Shown piece by piece: positions 27,540-35,938 of a DNA stretch of 64,000 bases (position 1 is its first letter; the number at the start of each line of letters is the position of its first letter). Below the pieces are notes generated by a model that saw only the letters and a list, made by a program, of their open reading frames with translations, was not told where the DNA came from and did no database searches. A program made the position numbers and the translations under genes. Origin of the DNA: Nitrosomonas sp. (GTDB lineage Bacteria > Pseudomonadota > Gammaproteobacteria > Burkholderiales > Nitrosomonadaceae); the NCBI GenBank assembly GCA_031316255.1, contig JALDQW010000001.1, positions 2,079,485 through 2,143,484 on the forward strand. Reading direction: 5' to 3'.

Positions 27540-27962
27540 ATGATGTCGAACACATATCAAAGTACAGCAGAAGCACTGATCCGTAAGGAAGGCGGCCGCG
27601 CAACTGAAGGCCGGGTAAGAATTCTTGCGTTATTGCTGGCGGAAGAGCAGGCAATAACGCACCGTGAAATTGAAGAGCGCTTGCCGGGCCAGCAGCCGGA
27701 TCGTGTAACACTCTACCGTGTATTACAATGGCTTGCCGATCGAGGCCTGATTCATAAAATAACCAGTGATGACCGGGTGTGGCGGTTTCATGTCAACCAT
27801 TTTGACTATTCTCGTCAGCATGCGCATTTTAAATGTACGAAATGCGCAAAGGTTGTATGCCTGGAAGACTTGCCATCGGGACGTCCTATGGTCTTGCCAA
27901 TGGGTTATCAGTTCCAGACCATAGAGTTAACGGTCAAAGGGCTATGTGCACAATGCGTTTGA
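27540..27962 (+). CDS. zur: Fur-family regulator, probably the zinc uptake regulator Zur
   Basis: About 141 residues. The N-terminal winged helix spans THREIEERLPGQQPDRVTLYRVLQWLADRGLIHKI. The C-terminal metal-binding part has VNHFDYSRQHAHFKCTKCAKVVCLED and a closing CAQCV, giving two CxxC pairs (structural zinc) plus His ligands. I start at the ATG-ATG pair before SNTYQS, because an upstream GTG start would lie inside the operator palindrome. A TonB receptor resembling ZnuD lies 190 bases downstream with the same palindrome in its promoter, which favours Zur over Fur or PerR. Confidence 0.8.
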   Translation: MMSNTYQSTAEALIRKEGGRATEGRVRILALLLAEEQAITHREIEERLPGQQPDRVTLYRVLQWLADRGLIHKITSDDRVWRFHVNHFDYSRQHAHFKCTKCAKVVCLEDLPSGRPMVLPMGYQFQTIELTVKGLCAQCV

Positions 27963-28098
27963 GGAAGCAGCATTTGGAGCCAGGCGGCGATTGCGAACGA
28001 CTCGATTTATTTGTATTTTGTTTTTCCCTGGTAGATTGTTCAATTCTAATACGCTAACAGACTGAGCAATAGATTTTCACCGATTGGCAGTATTATAA

Positions 28099-28115
28099 AT
28101 GCAACACAGTTGCAT
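28099..28115. promoter_or_regulatory. Predicted Zur operator before the TonB receptor
   Basis: ATGCAAC-ACA-GTTGCAT, perfect 7-bp arms with a 3-base spacer, followed by AAC as at the regulator gene. It lies 35 bases upstream of the receptor start. Confidence 0.6.
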
Positions 28116-28150
28116 AACTTCTTGGGCTTTTTGATGATCGATTTTAATCC

Positions 28151-30211
28151 ATGCACTTAAGACATAAACGGGATATAGCTGCCGTGCATGGCAAAAATTC
28201 TATGCCGAAACTGCTTGTTTTGCTGATAGGACTTGCTTTGCCGGATATTCCTGCGGTCCTGGCGCAAAAACCGGCTGATGTTACCGAATTGCCAGGCGTG
28301 GTCGTGACCGCGCCGGTAAATCAACAGTCTGAGCCGTATTGGATTAAGCCCGAAAAAGTTATTCTTGAGAACGATTTGCGCCGTAACCGGGAGGCCGGTT
28401 TGGGCGATATGTTGTCACGTGAGCTGGGTATTTCTTCGAGCAGTTTTGGGCCGGGCGCCAGCCGTCCGATTATCCGCGGTCAAGACAGTTCACGCATACG
28501 GATACTGGAAAGCGGTGTCGGGATGGGCGATCTTTCGGTGATCAGTCCGGATCATGCGGTTGCAACGGAGACACTCAATGCCTCGCGGATCGAAATTCTA
28601 CGCGGTCCGGCGACGCTGCTTTATGGCAGTGGCACATCGAATGGCGTTGTTAATGTGATCAATGACCGGATTCCTGATCGCATGTATAAATCCATGCAAG
28701 GCCATTTTGAAGGTCGCTTTAACTCGGCAATGGGTGAGCGTTCGGGAATATTCAGCGCCTCGGGTAGCCGGGGACAGATTTCGTGGAACATCGAAGGCGC
28801 AAAAAGAAAAACTGACGATATAAAAATTCCCGGGCGTGCTGACCCGGCTAATCCTGACAGTGGATTGGGTGTGGTCAGAAACAGCGCCATTGATTCAAGC
28901 AATATATCTGTCGGCAGTTCTTATATTGGAGAGCTTGGCTATGTTGGCTTATCGGTGACTCATCTTGAGAATTTTTATGGAATTCCGGGACCGGAAGGTG
29001 CGAAAATAGATATGGGGCAGACGCGCTATGGTCTTGCCGGGGAACTGGATGATCCAATCAAGGGCTTTCAGCAACTGAAAATGCGCGTCAATTATAATGA
29101 TTACCAGCATAATGAACTGGAAGGCAGTGGTGAGATCGGGACACACCTGAAAAACGATGAGGTTGACGGGCGGTTCGAGTTGTTGCATGCGCCGATCACC
29201 AATTTACAAGGTGTGTTGGGCGCACAATTCCAGTATCAGGATTTCTCGGCGAAAGGCGACGAAGCATTTGTGCCATCCACAATATCGCACTCGGTCGGAT
29301 TATTTGCGCTTGAGCAGTATCAATGGCGGCGCTGGATGTTCGAAGTTGGGGGGCGTTTTGAACACGCCAACCAGAATCCGCAGGATGCCTTGCTGTCATC
29401 ACGCGATTTTAATTTATACAGCGTCTCGGCGGGGAGCGCCTGGGCGTTTATTGACGGATACCAAATTGATCTGACGGCAACACGCGGGCAGCGCGCCCCC
29501 ATACTCAATGCGCTATACGCGAACGGCATTCATGTCGCCACCAACACCTTTGCTGTCGGCGATCAGCGTTTGAATAAAGAAACTTCCAATAACTTTGATC
29601 TGTCGTTTCAGAAAACCGACGGCGTGATTACAGGGCGTATCAACCTGTTTTATAACCTGATCAATAATTATATCTTTCAAAGCAGCCGCGATAGTAATGG
29701 TGACGGCTTTGCTGATCGCGTCAATAATGACGGGGAACTGGATATCGATGGCGCATTCCTGATTCAGGATTTTGCGCAAACGCGCGCCCATTTCTATGGT
29801 CTGGAGACAGAAGCACGGATTGCATTGCTGCCCGAACGGCTGAGTATGCGGTTGTTTACCGATATCGTCTATGGCAAGCTGAGAAACAACGGTAATATTC
29901 CACGTATCACCCCGCAACGCTATGGCGTGGACTTGGATTATACGCAGGGTAACTGGCAGGGGAATTTCAATGTGACCCGGGTGACGCGCCAGGATCGTGT
30001 CGCTGTTCTTGAAACGGAAACGCCGGGATATACACTGATGAATGCGGAGCTCAGCTATCGATTCAAACGCGGCGAATCGACTTATCACACGCTGTTTTTA
30101 CAGGGCAGAAACCTGCTCGATGAGGATATGCGGGTGCATACTTCATTTCTGAAAAATGTTGCGCCTTTGCCGGGCAGGGCGATTGTTGTCGGTATCAGGG
30201 GAACATTTTGA
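28151..30211 (+). CDS. znuD: TonB-dependent outer-membrane receptor, ZnuD-like (zinc uptake)
   Basis: 686 residues: signal peptide (LLVLLIGLALPDIPAVLA, cleaved near residue 39), TonB-box-like ELPGVVVTAP, a plug domain (SRPIIRGQDSSRIRILESG, RIEILRGPATLLYGSG, GVVNVIND) and a 22-strand barrel ending in VVVGIRGTF with terminal Phe. The plug motifs and IPGPEGAKIDMGQTRYGL region fit ZnuD-type receptors, which take up zinc and sometimes haem. A downstream in-frame ATG (SMPKLL) is an alternative start that still gives a signal peptide. The Fur-family gene and shared palindrome upstream support zinc regulation; metal identity is an inference. Confidence 0.82.
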   Translation: MHLRHKRDIAAVHGKNSMPKLLVLLIGLALPDIPAVLAQKPADVTELPGVVVTAPVNQQSEPYWIKPEKVILENDLRRNREAGLGDMLSRELGISSSSFGPGASRPIIRGQDSSRIRILESGVGMGDLSVISPDHAVATETLNASRIEILRGPATLLYGSGTSNGVVNVINDRIPDRMYKSMQGHFEGRFNSAMGERSGIFSASGSRGQISWNIEGAKRKTDDIKIPGRADPANPDSGLGVVRNSAIDSSNISVGSSYIGELGYVGLSVTHLENFYGIPGPEGAKIDMGQTRYGLAGELDDPIKGFQQLKMRVNYNDYQHNELEGSGEIGTHLKNDEVDGRFELLHAPITNLQGVLGAQFQYQDFSAKGDEAFVPSTISHSVGLFALEQYQWRRWMFEVGGRFEHANQNPQDALLSSRDFNLYSVSAGSAWAFIDGYQIDLTATRGQRAPILNALYANGIHVATNTFAVGDQRLNKETSNNFDLSFQKTDGVITGRINLFYNLINNYIFQSSRDSNGDGFADRVNNDGELDIDGAFLIQDFAQTRAHFYGLETEARIALLPERLSMRLFTDIVYGKLRNNGNIPRITPQRYGVDLDYTQGNWQGNFNVTRVTRQDRVAVLETETPGYTLMNAELSYRFKRGESTYHTLFLQGRNLLDEDMRVHTSFLKNVAPLPGRAIVVGIRGTF

Positions 30212-30220
30212 TCAGCGAAT

Positions 30221-30245
30221 CGGCCGGAATGGGAATTTCCGGCCG
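30221..30245. terminator. Shared hairpin between convergent znuD and glpF-like genes
   Basis: Arms CGGCCGGAA and TTCCGGCCG around a 7-base loop, between two convergent stop codons. No strong T run follows, so efficiency is uncertain. Confidence 0.6.
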
Positions 30246-30263
30246 GTTAGAGCGAAAATTTAT

Positions 30264-30968
30264 TTATAAAATACCGTAGACTACCGCTGCGACAAGCCCG
30301 CCAATAATGCCGCCAACAACCGGAACATACGCGTAGCCCCAGTCACTGTCACGTTTATTTGGTATTGGCAGTATCGCGTGCATAATGCGTGGTCCCAGAT
30401 CGCGTGCCGGATTGACAGCAAATCCGGTTGGTCCGCCGAGCGACAAGCCGATACCAAAAAGTAATAGCGCCACTGGAAGCGCATCCAAAGCACCCAGACT
30501 GGCTTGTGGCGAAACAATCATCATGACGCCGAAAACCAGAACAAAGGTGCCTACAGCCTCTGTAATGATATTGTTCACAGGACTTCTGATCGCAGGGCCG
30601 GTACAGAATGCAGCGAGTTGCGCATCCGGATCGGTGGTCTGATCAAAATGCTGACGATATGTTATCCATACAATCAACGCGCCCAGCATAGCGCCCAACA
30701 TTTGCGCAATTGCATAGCTCGGTACATCCGCCCATGCAAACTTGCCGGCTGCAGCCAGACCGATGCTGACGGCAGGATTTAAATGCGCGCCGCTTGAAGC
30801 AGCTACAGCGTAAACAGCGACAAAAAGCGCGATACCCCAGCCTGCTGCGATGGTTAACCAACCCGCATTATTACCTTTGGATTTATTGAGCACTACATTG
30901 GCGACGACGCCATTACCTAATAAAACCAATATAAAGGTTCCTACTAATTCACCTAGAAAAGGACTCAT
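30264..30968 (-). CDS. MIP family channel, glycerol facilitator type
   Basis: About 234 residues with six membrane helices and the two half-helix signatures HLNPAVSIGLA and FAVNPARDLGPR. Asp after the second NPA-Arg is typical of glycerol/small-solute channels (GlpF) rather than strict water channels (AqpZ). I start at MSPFLGEL, which has AAGG eight bases upstream; an upstream GTG would add three residues. No glycerol kinase is nearby, so the natural solute is unknown. It is convergent with znuD. Confidence 0.87.
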   Translation of the reverse strand: MSPFLGELVGTFILVLLGNGVVANVVLNKSKGNNAGWLTIAAGWGIALFVAVYAVAASSGAHLNPAVSIGLAAAGKFAWADVPSYAIAQMLGAMLGALIVWITYRQHFDQTTDPDAQLAAFCTGPAIRSPVNNIITEAVGTFVLVFGVMMIVSPQASLGALDALPVALLLFGIGLSLGGPTGFAVNPARDLGPRIMHAILPIPNKRDSDWGYAYVPVVGGIIGGLVAAVVYGIL

Positions 30969-31159
30969 ATGCATCACCTTGAGATTAATGTAAAAATTGA
31001 TTTCAGTTTTGAATTGCTGCGAAAGAAGTATAGGAAGGATTCATTATTTAATATTTTTCTTAAATTTCAGACGCAAGAAAATTATTGCACAAATCAAGGA
31101 TGAATGAAATGTTGACTTGATAATATGGGAATAAGCCGAATTGGTTAAGTTGCCATCAA

Positions 31160-31315
31160 TTATGTGCCAGCTTTGCACAATTCACCTGTCGGATCTATGC
31201 GAGAGATGGGATTACTATCAACATAGGTATAAGTATTCAACCCATCCGCAAGCCCAATCGGATCGCTTGACAAATACCGCCGGGTAACAGATTCATAATC
31301 CCCGAAGAGGTTGAC
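31160..31315 (-). pseudogene. Rhs repeat-associated core fragment
   Basis: The minus strand encodes [20 protein letters not shown] then [22 protein letters not shown] before a stop. This is the conserved Rhs core end (…YDPxTGRYLxxDPIGLxGGxNxYxYVxxNPxxxxDPxG). There is no start codon and an in-frame stop lies just upstream, so only about 50 residues of a former large Rhs protein remain. The variable toxin tip that normally follows is absent. Confidence 0.75.
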
Positions 31316-31491
31316 CAGAGAAGTTCAGCGCGTCGTCGTACCTATATCCGCTCTTTCCCAGTCGCATCAGCAGTTTAAAGTCACTTTCTTTCCGATGCAT
31401 GCCATCGGTAAAATTATTGGCCCCGACGCGACTTTGGCGTTAAGAAAATGCTTGATTCATGTGTACAAAGGTACGTCGAAAAGAACGGGAG

Positions 31492-31857
31492 TCAACAAAT
31501 CAAGCGATTATGTTTCAACGCAGCTTCAATCATTCTCAAGGTGAGCGGCAAATATTTGCCATGTTTCCGGATCGTGTTTCCCATGAAAGGAAAAAACCAA
31601 AGGAATGACCGAGTAAACATATTTTTACCAATAAACTCTGGCGGAAAAAATTTCTCGAATTCAAAGTCACTTAAATCAACATGATAGTAATCTTCTAAGA
31701 CACTCATACATGTTTCCGCAATATCACCATAAATACCAAGATCATGGTACATGCGCGTTTCATGAGTACAACATTCAATTTCTTTTACAGATAAACCACA
31801 TCTACCAAGATAATTACGCAATTCGTTTGATAGTTGTTTATTCATAAATATAGTCAT
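31492..31857 (-). CDS. DUF1493 family small protein
   Basis: 121 residues. The segment HDLGIYGDIAETCMSVLEDY followed by YHVDLSDFEFEKFFPPEF matches the DUF1493 pattern (D-x-G-x-x-GDD/I...V-DLS-F...FF). The C-terminal part is hydrophobic and aromatic (TRSFLWFFPFMG). The function of DUF1493 is not established. It lies upstream of the Rhs fragment on the same strand, so it could be a relic of a polymorphic-toxin locus; that is speculation. An ATG four codons in is an alternative start; no clear ribosome binding site is seen for either. The GC content is lower than in neighbouring core genes. Confidence 0.6.
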   Translation of the reverse strand: MTIFMNKQLSNELRNYLGRCGLSVKEIECCTHETRMYHDLGIYGDIAETCMSVLEDYYHVDLSDFEFEKFFPPEFIGKNMFTRSFLWFFPFMGNTIRKHGKYLPLTLRMIEAALKHNRLIC

Positions 31858-32277
31858 TCACAAGAAAGAGCATTATAGAGTTCTCTGCTGCTGAAGTAGA
31901 TGATCTTGTCGCTTTTCTTGGCGCGCTGTAATGTTACAGTGATGCATGGCGATACCCTGCTATTTTACCAATAGCAGGGTATCGTTGGATCTTTGAATAC
32001 GAATGCGCGAATAGAGATAGAACTCGAGTTTCAGGCATTGCGATTCCGGCGGTGTAACCAATGGCCTGGTACACGTTGTATGGCTTTTTCCCTTTTTGCA
32101 GGCAGAGTTTGTGATTTATGCTGTCAAATAGAGTTCTACTTTGCGACCCATTAACCTGTCGCGGGTGTCCGCAATATTTTAATAAAAACTTCATCAACTC
32201 TTAACAAATATTTCAAACGGATTTAACACGGCGTCACTATGCTGTATTGCCATGATCAATTTAATTGAGAAGGGAAT
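31858..32277. other. Gene-poor debris region with one strong hairpin
   Basis: About 420 bases between the DUF1493 gene and the LpxH-like gene. It contains the perfect 15-bp hairpin at 31950-31984 and the DRLMGRKVE-coding repeat (32133-32159, minus strand). Longer frames here lack family resemblance. The last 50 bases carry the ribosome binding site GAGAAGGG of the next gene. Confidence 0.4.
31950..31984. terminator. Perfect 15-bp hairpin
   Basis: CGATACCCTGCTATT and AATAGCAGGGTATCG flank the loop TTACC. The stability suggests a terminator, but no intact gene ends just before it on either strand, so it may be left over from a lost gene. Confidence 0.5.
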
Positions 32278-33081
32278 ATGTTCAAGAAAGAAACGCCTGT
32301 AAAAGTCAGAAGTGTTTGGATTTCTGATGTCCATCTCGGTTTTCGCGGTTGTCAGGCTGAAGCGTTGCTGCATTTTCTGAATTCGATCGAAACAGATTAT
32401 ATGTTCCTGGTGGGTGATATTGTTGATTTCTGGAGTATTAAAAAGAATCCATACTGGCCGCAGGAACATACCAATGTGATACGGGCGATCCTGGGAAAAG
32501 CCAAGCATGGCACTAAAGTGATTTACATTCCTGGCAATCATGATGAAGCAATGCGTGATTGTGTGGGTCAGTTATTTGGCAATGTTGAGATCCATCGGGA
32601 TTACGTGCACACGACTCATGATGGAAGAAAACTGTTGATTTTGCATGGCGATGAGTTTGACGTCATTGTCAAGCATAGCCGGCTGATCGCTCAATTGGGC
32701 AGTGCTGCCTACGATGTGCTGTTGTGGCTTAATCGTCATGTCAATGGTATGCGTAAGTTATTTGGCTATTCGTATTGGTCTTTGGCAGCATACCTCAAGT
32801 TGCGCGTCAAGAATGCAGTCAGTTTTATCAGCAGTTTTGAGAAAGCCTTAACCCGTCTGGCAATGGATCGTGGTGTCGATGGCGTGGTATGCGGCCATAT
32901 CCATCACGCCGAAATCAGGGAAATCCATTCGATACTGTATTGTAATGATGGCGACTGGGTGGAAAGCTGTACTACGTTGCTTGAGCATCTGGATGGATCG
33001 CTTGAGCTGGTTTACTGGGCTGACAGGTTCGAGCAATCCAAAAATATTGAGAGCATGATCGCCGCCAAAAAAGCGGCCTAG
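32278..33081 (+). CDS. UDP-2,3-diacylglucosamine diphosphatase-like metallophosphoesterase (LpxH family)
   Basis: 267 residues of the calcineurin-like fold with all metal motifs: SDVHLGFRG, GDIVDFWS, PGNHDEAMRD, LHGDEFDVI and CGHIHHAEI. Proteins of this type hydrolyse UDP-2,3-diacylglucosamine to lipid X in lipid A synthesis, or are close paralogues with unproven substrates. It ends in an Ala/Lys tail (MIAAKKAA). The start follows AGAAGGGAAT. It is separated from the CHAD operon by 450 bases that include a Pho box, so it is not part of it. Confidence 0.85.
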   Translation: MFKKETPVKVRSVWISDVHLGFRGCQAEALLHFLNSIETDYMFLVGDIVDFWSIKKNPYWPQEHTNVIRAILGKAKHGTKVIYIPGNHDEAMRDCVGQLFGNVEIHRDYVHTTHDGRKLLILHGDEFDVIVKHSRLIAQLGSAAYDVLLWLNRHVNGMRKLFGYSYWSLAAYLKLRVKNAVSFISSFEKALTRLAMDRGVDGVVCGHIHHAEIREIHSILYCNDGDWVESCTTLLEHLDGSLELVYWADRFEQSKNIESMIAAKKAA

Positions 33082-33534
33082 CCGATTGTAAGAATTTTTA
33101 TTTGTACCTCTTGACGGTTTTGTCCAACACCGTCAGTCACCTGACCAATCAATTTTCTAACGTTTTTCCAATCTTTCACTTTTCGAATCATCCGGCATGC
33201 TGTTCTGATGAGCATAGGAATGATTGTTTTTCGTCTGGTTCGCAAAAACCGTCATAGCAACCATTTGTGGTGCAGAATGCGCAACCTGTTCAAACGGATA
33301 GGGAGCCTATAAAACTGTCATAAAACCATCAAATAAATGTCATTCTATTGTCATAGACGCTGCATAAAATCCATCTGGTTGGCATGGATTAAAGGCGTTA
33401 TGCGCATTACATCACCCAGCGGTGTCCGTGAACGTTGACGGGCCCTGGTTATTGAACGTGAAACCGGTACGCGATCCATATGATATTGCAGGCCTGTTGA
33501 TTGCACAAAACAGAACTGGTAGGCTTTTCCAATA
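33082..33534. other. Long leader region of the CHAD operon
   Basis: About 450 bases. Near its start is a 7-bp hairpin (TGACGGT...ACCGTCA, 33112-33136) that may end the LpxH-like transcript. The middle holds the tandem Pho box. About 175 bases separate that box from the CHAD start, giving a long untranslated leader with no gene that I can support. Confidence 0.5.
33316..33359 (+). promoter_or_regulatory. Tandem Pho box (PhoB operator)
   Basis: Four 11-base units in exact register: TGTCATAAAAC, CATCAAATAAA, TGTCATTCTAT, TGTCATAGACG. Three carry the TGTCA core and the second a CATCA variant. The first two, CTGTCATAAAACCATCAAA, resemble the E. coli consensus CTGTCATAAAWCTGTCAY. A possible -10 (CATAAA) begins five bases after the last unit, as in PhoB-activated promoters. 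Confidence 0.8.
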
Positions 33535-35145
33535 ATGGAACCGATACATTCTGCACAATTCATTCTCAGACAAGAAACAGATATTGATTCTGTTTTTGAA
33601 CTGCTTCGCCAGAAATACTCTCTGCAAGAAACCGGTAGCATGCAATTGGAAAGACATTACTTGGATACTTTTGACTGGCGGATGTACCGGAAAAACTATT
33701 TGTGTGGATGGGATGTGCCTGTCGATACGAACAATACCAATCGTGAAGGTGTTTTTTTTGTTCGGTATAAGGAAACCGGTGACTGTATCTACGAGTTTCC
33801 GTTGAGTGCAGTTCCCAGATTTTCCAGGGAACTGGCGCACCCAATATGCCGCAAGTTACTTGATGATATAGTGGGTGTTAGAGCATTGATGACAATGGCT
33901 ACTATAATGATTGAACGCAGGCAATCGCTGCTTTTAAATGAAGATAATAAAACGCTGGTGATTCTGCAGGTGGAGAACTATACAATACATGATCAAGCTG
34001 ACAAAAATCAGCTTGCTACGCGTCTGCTGGTATACCCGATCAGAGGGTACAAGAAAGCATTCAGGCATGTCAGGCATACGCTTACATCGCAAATGAAATT
34101 GCCTTGTGTCAACACTGCGTTACTGGATGAAGTATTAACAGCTACCCGTCAAAAACCGGACTTTAATCAATTTGTCCTAACCCCCAGGCTTGAGGGTTTG
34201 TTGAATACCTGGGAGGCCGTTCAGATTTTGCTGCGGCATTTACTCAGCGCCATGCAGGCAAATGAACCGGGGCTCCGTGCTGCGATCGATACGGAATTTC
34301 TTCATGATTATCGTGTTGCCCTAAGACGTACCCGTTCGATACTGGGTCAGATAAAACATGTATTACCTGATCGGCTGCTCGCTTATTTCAAGCGGGAATT
34401 GCTCTGGCTGAGTACAATGACAACCCCCACGCGCGATCTGGATATTTATTTACTCAAATTTGATGACTATAGACAGGAACTGCCAGCAGAGTTTCGGCAC
34501 GACCTTGAACCATTTCGTCTGTTTTTACTCCGTCACTGGAAGATAGAACATGCGCGTTTGTGCCGGGCACTTGATACAAAGCGTTACCAGAGATTGATCA
34601 ATAAATGGCAGCAGATTGTTATAAATAAAAATGAGCGCTCGAAGAATGTTACTTTACAAAAGACTTCCCCTGCAGAAACGTTGAATGCTGCTGAACCCGC
34701 TAGACGTGTTGCCGGTCAGCGAATCTGGAAACTTTATAATCGTGTGCTCAAGGAAGGCGGGGCGATTACGTTACAATCACCGGATGAAGCATTGCATGAA
34801 CTGCGAAAAACCTGCAAGAGATTCCGCTACTTGATCGAGTTTTTTCATGACTACTATTCGGATAAGCAAATCAAAGAACTGATAAAGACGCTCAAGCAAT
34901 TGCAGGACAACCTTGGTGATTTTCAGGACTTATGCGTGCAACTGGAACAGTTAAAAGCTTTTGCGGAACAAATGCGGCAGGAAGACATGGCGGGAACGAA
35001 AACAATTATGGCGATGGGGGTGCTTGTGGAAAAATTGAATGCGCGCAAAGTTTTGGTTCGGGCTGAATTCAACCAACGCTTCAAAATGTTTGGTCAAGCA
35101 GAAAACAAATCGGCATTTGTACGTGCATTGAGCCCCCGGAATTAA
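33535..35145 (+). CDS. CHAD domain protein with a degenerate CYTH-like N-terminus
   Basis: 536 residues. CHAD domains are helical, conserved-His/Arg domains that bind polyphosphate. Here two CHAD halves are visible: HDYRVALRRTRSILGQIK (about residue 259) and HELRKTCKRFRYLIEFFHDYY (about residue 421), with the usual LQDNLGDFQD. The N-terminal 190 residues keep CYTH-like traces (YLDTFDWRMYRKNYLCGW, FFVRYKETG) but lack the ExExK start, so triphosphate hydrolysis is doubtful. It heads an operon with a ParA-like ATPase (17-base gap) and a SixA-like phosphatase, behind a Pho box. Confidence 0.85.
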   Translation: MEPIHSAQFILRQETDIDSVFELLRQKYSLQETGSMQLERHYLDTFDWRMYRKNYLCGWDVPVDTNNTNREGVFFVRYKETGDCIYEFPLSAVPRFSRELAHPICRKLLDDIVGVRALMTMATIMIERRQSLLLNEDNKTLVILQVENYTIHDQADKNQLATRLLVYPIRGYKKAFRHVRHTLTSQMKLPCVNTALLDEVLTATRQKPDFNQFVLTPRLEGLLNTWEAVQILLRHLLSAMQANEPGLRAAIDTEFLHDYRVALRRTRSILGQIKHVLPDRLLAYFKRELLWLSTMTTPTRDLDIYLLKFDDYRQELPAEFRHDLEPFRLFLLRHWKIEHARLCRALDTKRYQRLINKWQQIVINKNERSKNVTLQKTSPAETLNAAEPARRVAGQRIWKLYNRVLKEGGAITLQSPDEALHELRKTCKRFRYLIEFFHDYYSDKQIKELIKTLKQLQDNLGDFQDLCVQLEQLKAFAEQMRQEDMAGTKTIMAMGVLVEKLNARKVLVRAEFNQRFKMFGQAENKSAFVRALSPRN

Positions 35146-35162
35146 CCTGGAGATGCGACAGC

Positions 35163-35903
35163 ATGAGAATTGTTTCGTTTTATAATGTCAAAGGCGGTAT
35201 CGGGAAAACGGCAACGACAGTCAATCTGGCCTATCTGGCTACATATGAGGGCGCCAGAACGCTGGTCTGGGATCTGGATCCGCAGGGCGCGGCCAGTTTC
35301 TATTTTCGTATCAAGCCCAAGATTAAAAAAGGCGGTAAAGGGCTGCTGACTGGAAAAAAGGCGCTGGAAGATGTGATTAAGGGTACCGATTATACGCGAT
35401 TGGATCTGGTGCCGTCCGATTTTTCCTACCGCAATCTTGATCTTGAACTGGATGATTTTAAGAAACCGGGCACCCGGTTACGCAAACTTCTGAAGCCACT
35501 GGATAAGGAATACGATTTTATCTTTTTGGACTGTCCGCCGGGCATTTCACTGGTGTCCGAGAATGCGCTGGTTGCAGCCGATACTGTAATAGTTCCTACC
35601 ATTCCGACGACTTTGTCGTTACGCACACTGGATCAACTACTTGATTTTTGTATAAAAATGAACCTTGATCATTCAAAAATCATGGCATTCTTTTCCATGG
35701 TCGATAATCGCAAGAAACTGCACAAGCAGATTATCGAAAATCCGCCGCAGAATGTACGGGTGTTGAAAACATGGATACCCTATGCCAGCGATGTTGAACA
35801 AATGGGGGTATATCGTCAACCGGTAGCCGTCTTTGCTGGAAACAGCCGTGCCGGAAAGGCTTATCAGGCGCTTTGGAATGAAATTAACGCGCGATTAAGA
35901 TGA
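35163..35903 (+). CDS. ParA/MinD-type ATPase
   Basis: 246 residues with a deviant Walker A (VKGGIGKTATTVNLAY, lysine before GGIGKT), WDLDPQGAAS, Walker B FIFLDCPPGIS and the VPTIPTTLSLRTL segment typical of ParA ATPases. There is no adjacent ParB, and the setting between CHAD and SixA genes argues against plasmid or chromosome partition. ParA-like ATPases can position protein or polyphosphate bodies, so a role in placing polyphosphate granules is an attractive inference. The start is 18 bases after the CHAD stop, with a weak GGAG. Confidence 0.87.
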   Translation: MRIVSFYNVKGGIGKTATTVNLAYLATYEGARTLVWDLDPQGAASFYFRIKPKIKKGGKGLLTGKKALEDVIKGTDYTRLDLVPSDFSYRNLDLELDDFKKPGTRLRKLLKPLDKEYDFIFLDCPPGISLVSENALVAADTVIVPTIPTTLSLRTLDQLLDFCIKMNLDHSKIMAFFSMVDNRKKLHKQIIENPPQNVRVLKTWIPYASDVEQMGVYRQPVAVFAGNSRAGKAYQALWNEINARLR

Positions 35904-35938
35904 GTTTTGTACGTTTTCGTTTTGAGAGGTAAATTATT

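Noticed and set aside
31311..31544. 77-codon plus-strand frame between the Rhs fragment and the DUF1493 gene
   Set aside because: No ribosome binding site or known family; overlaps the end of the DUF1493 gene.
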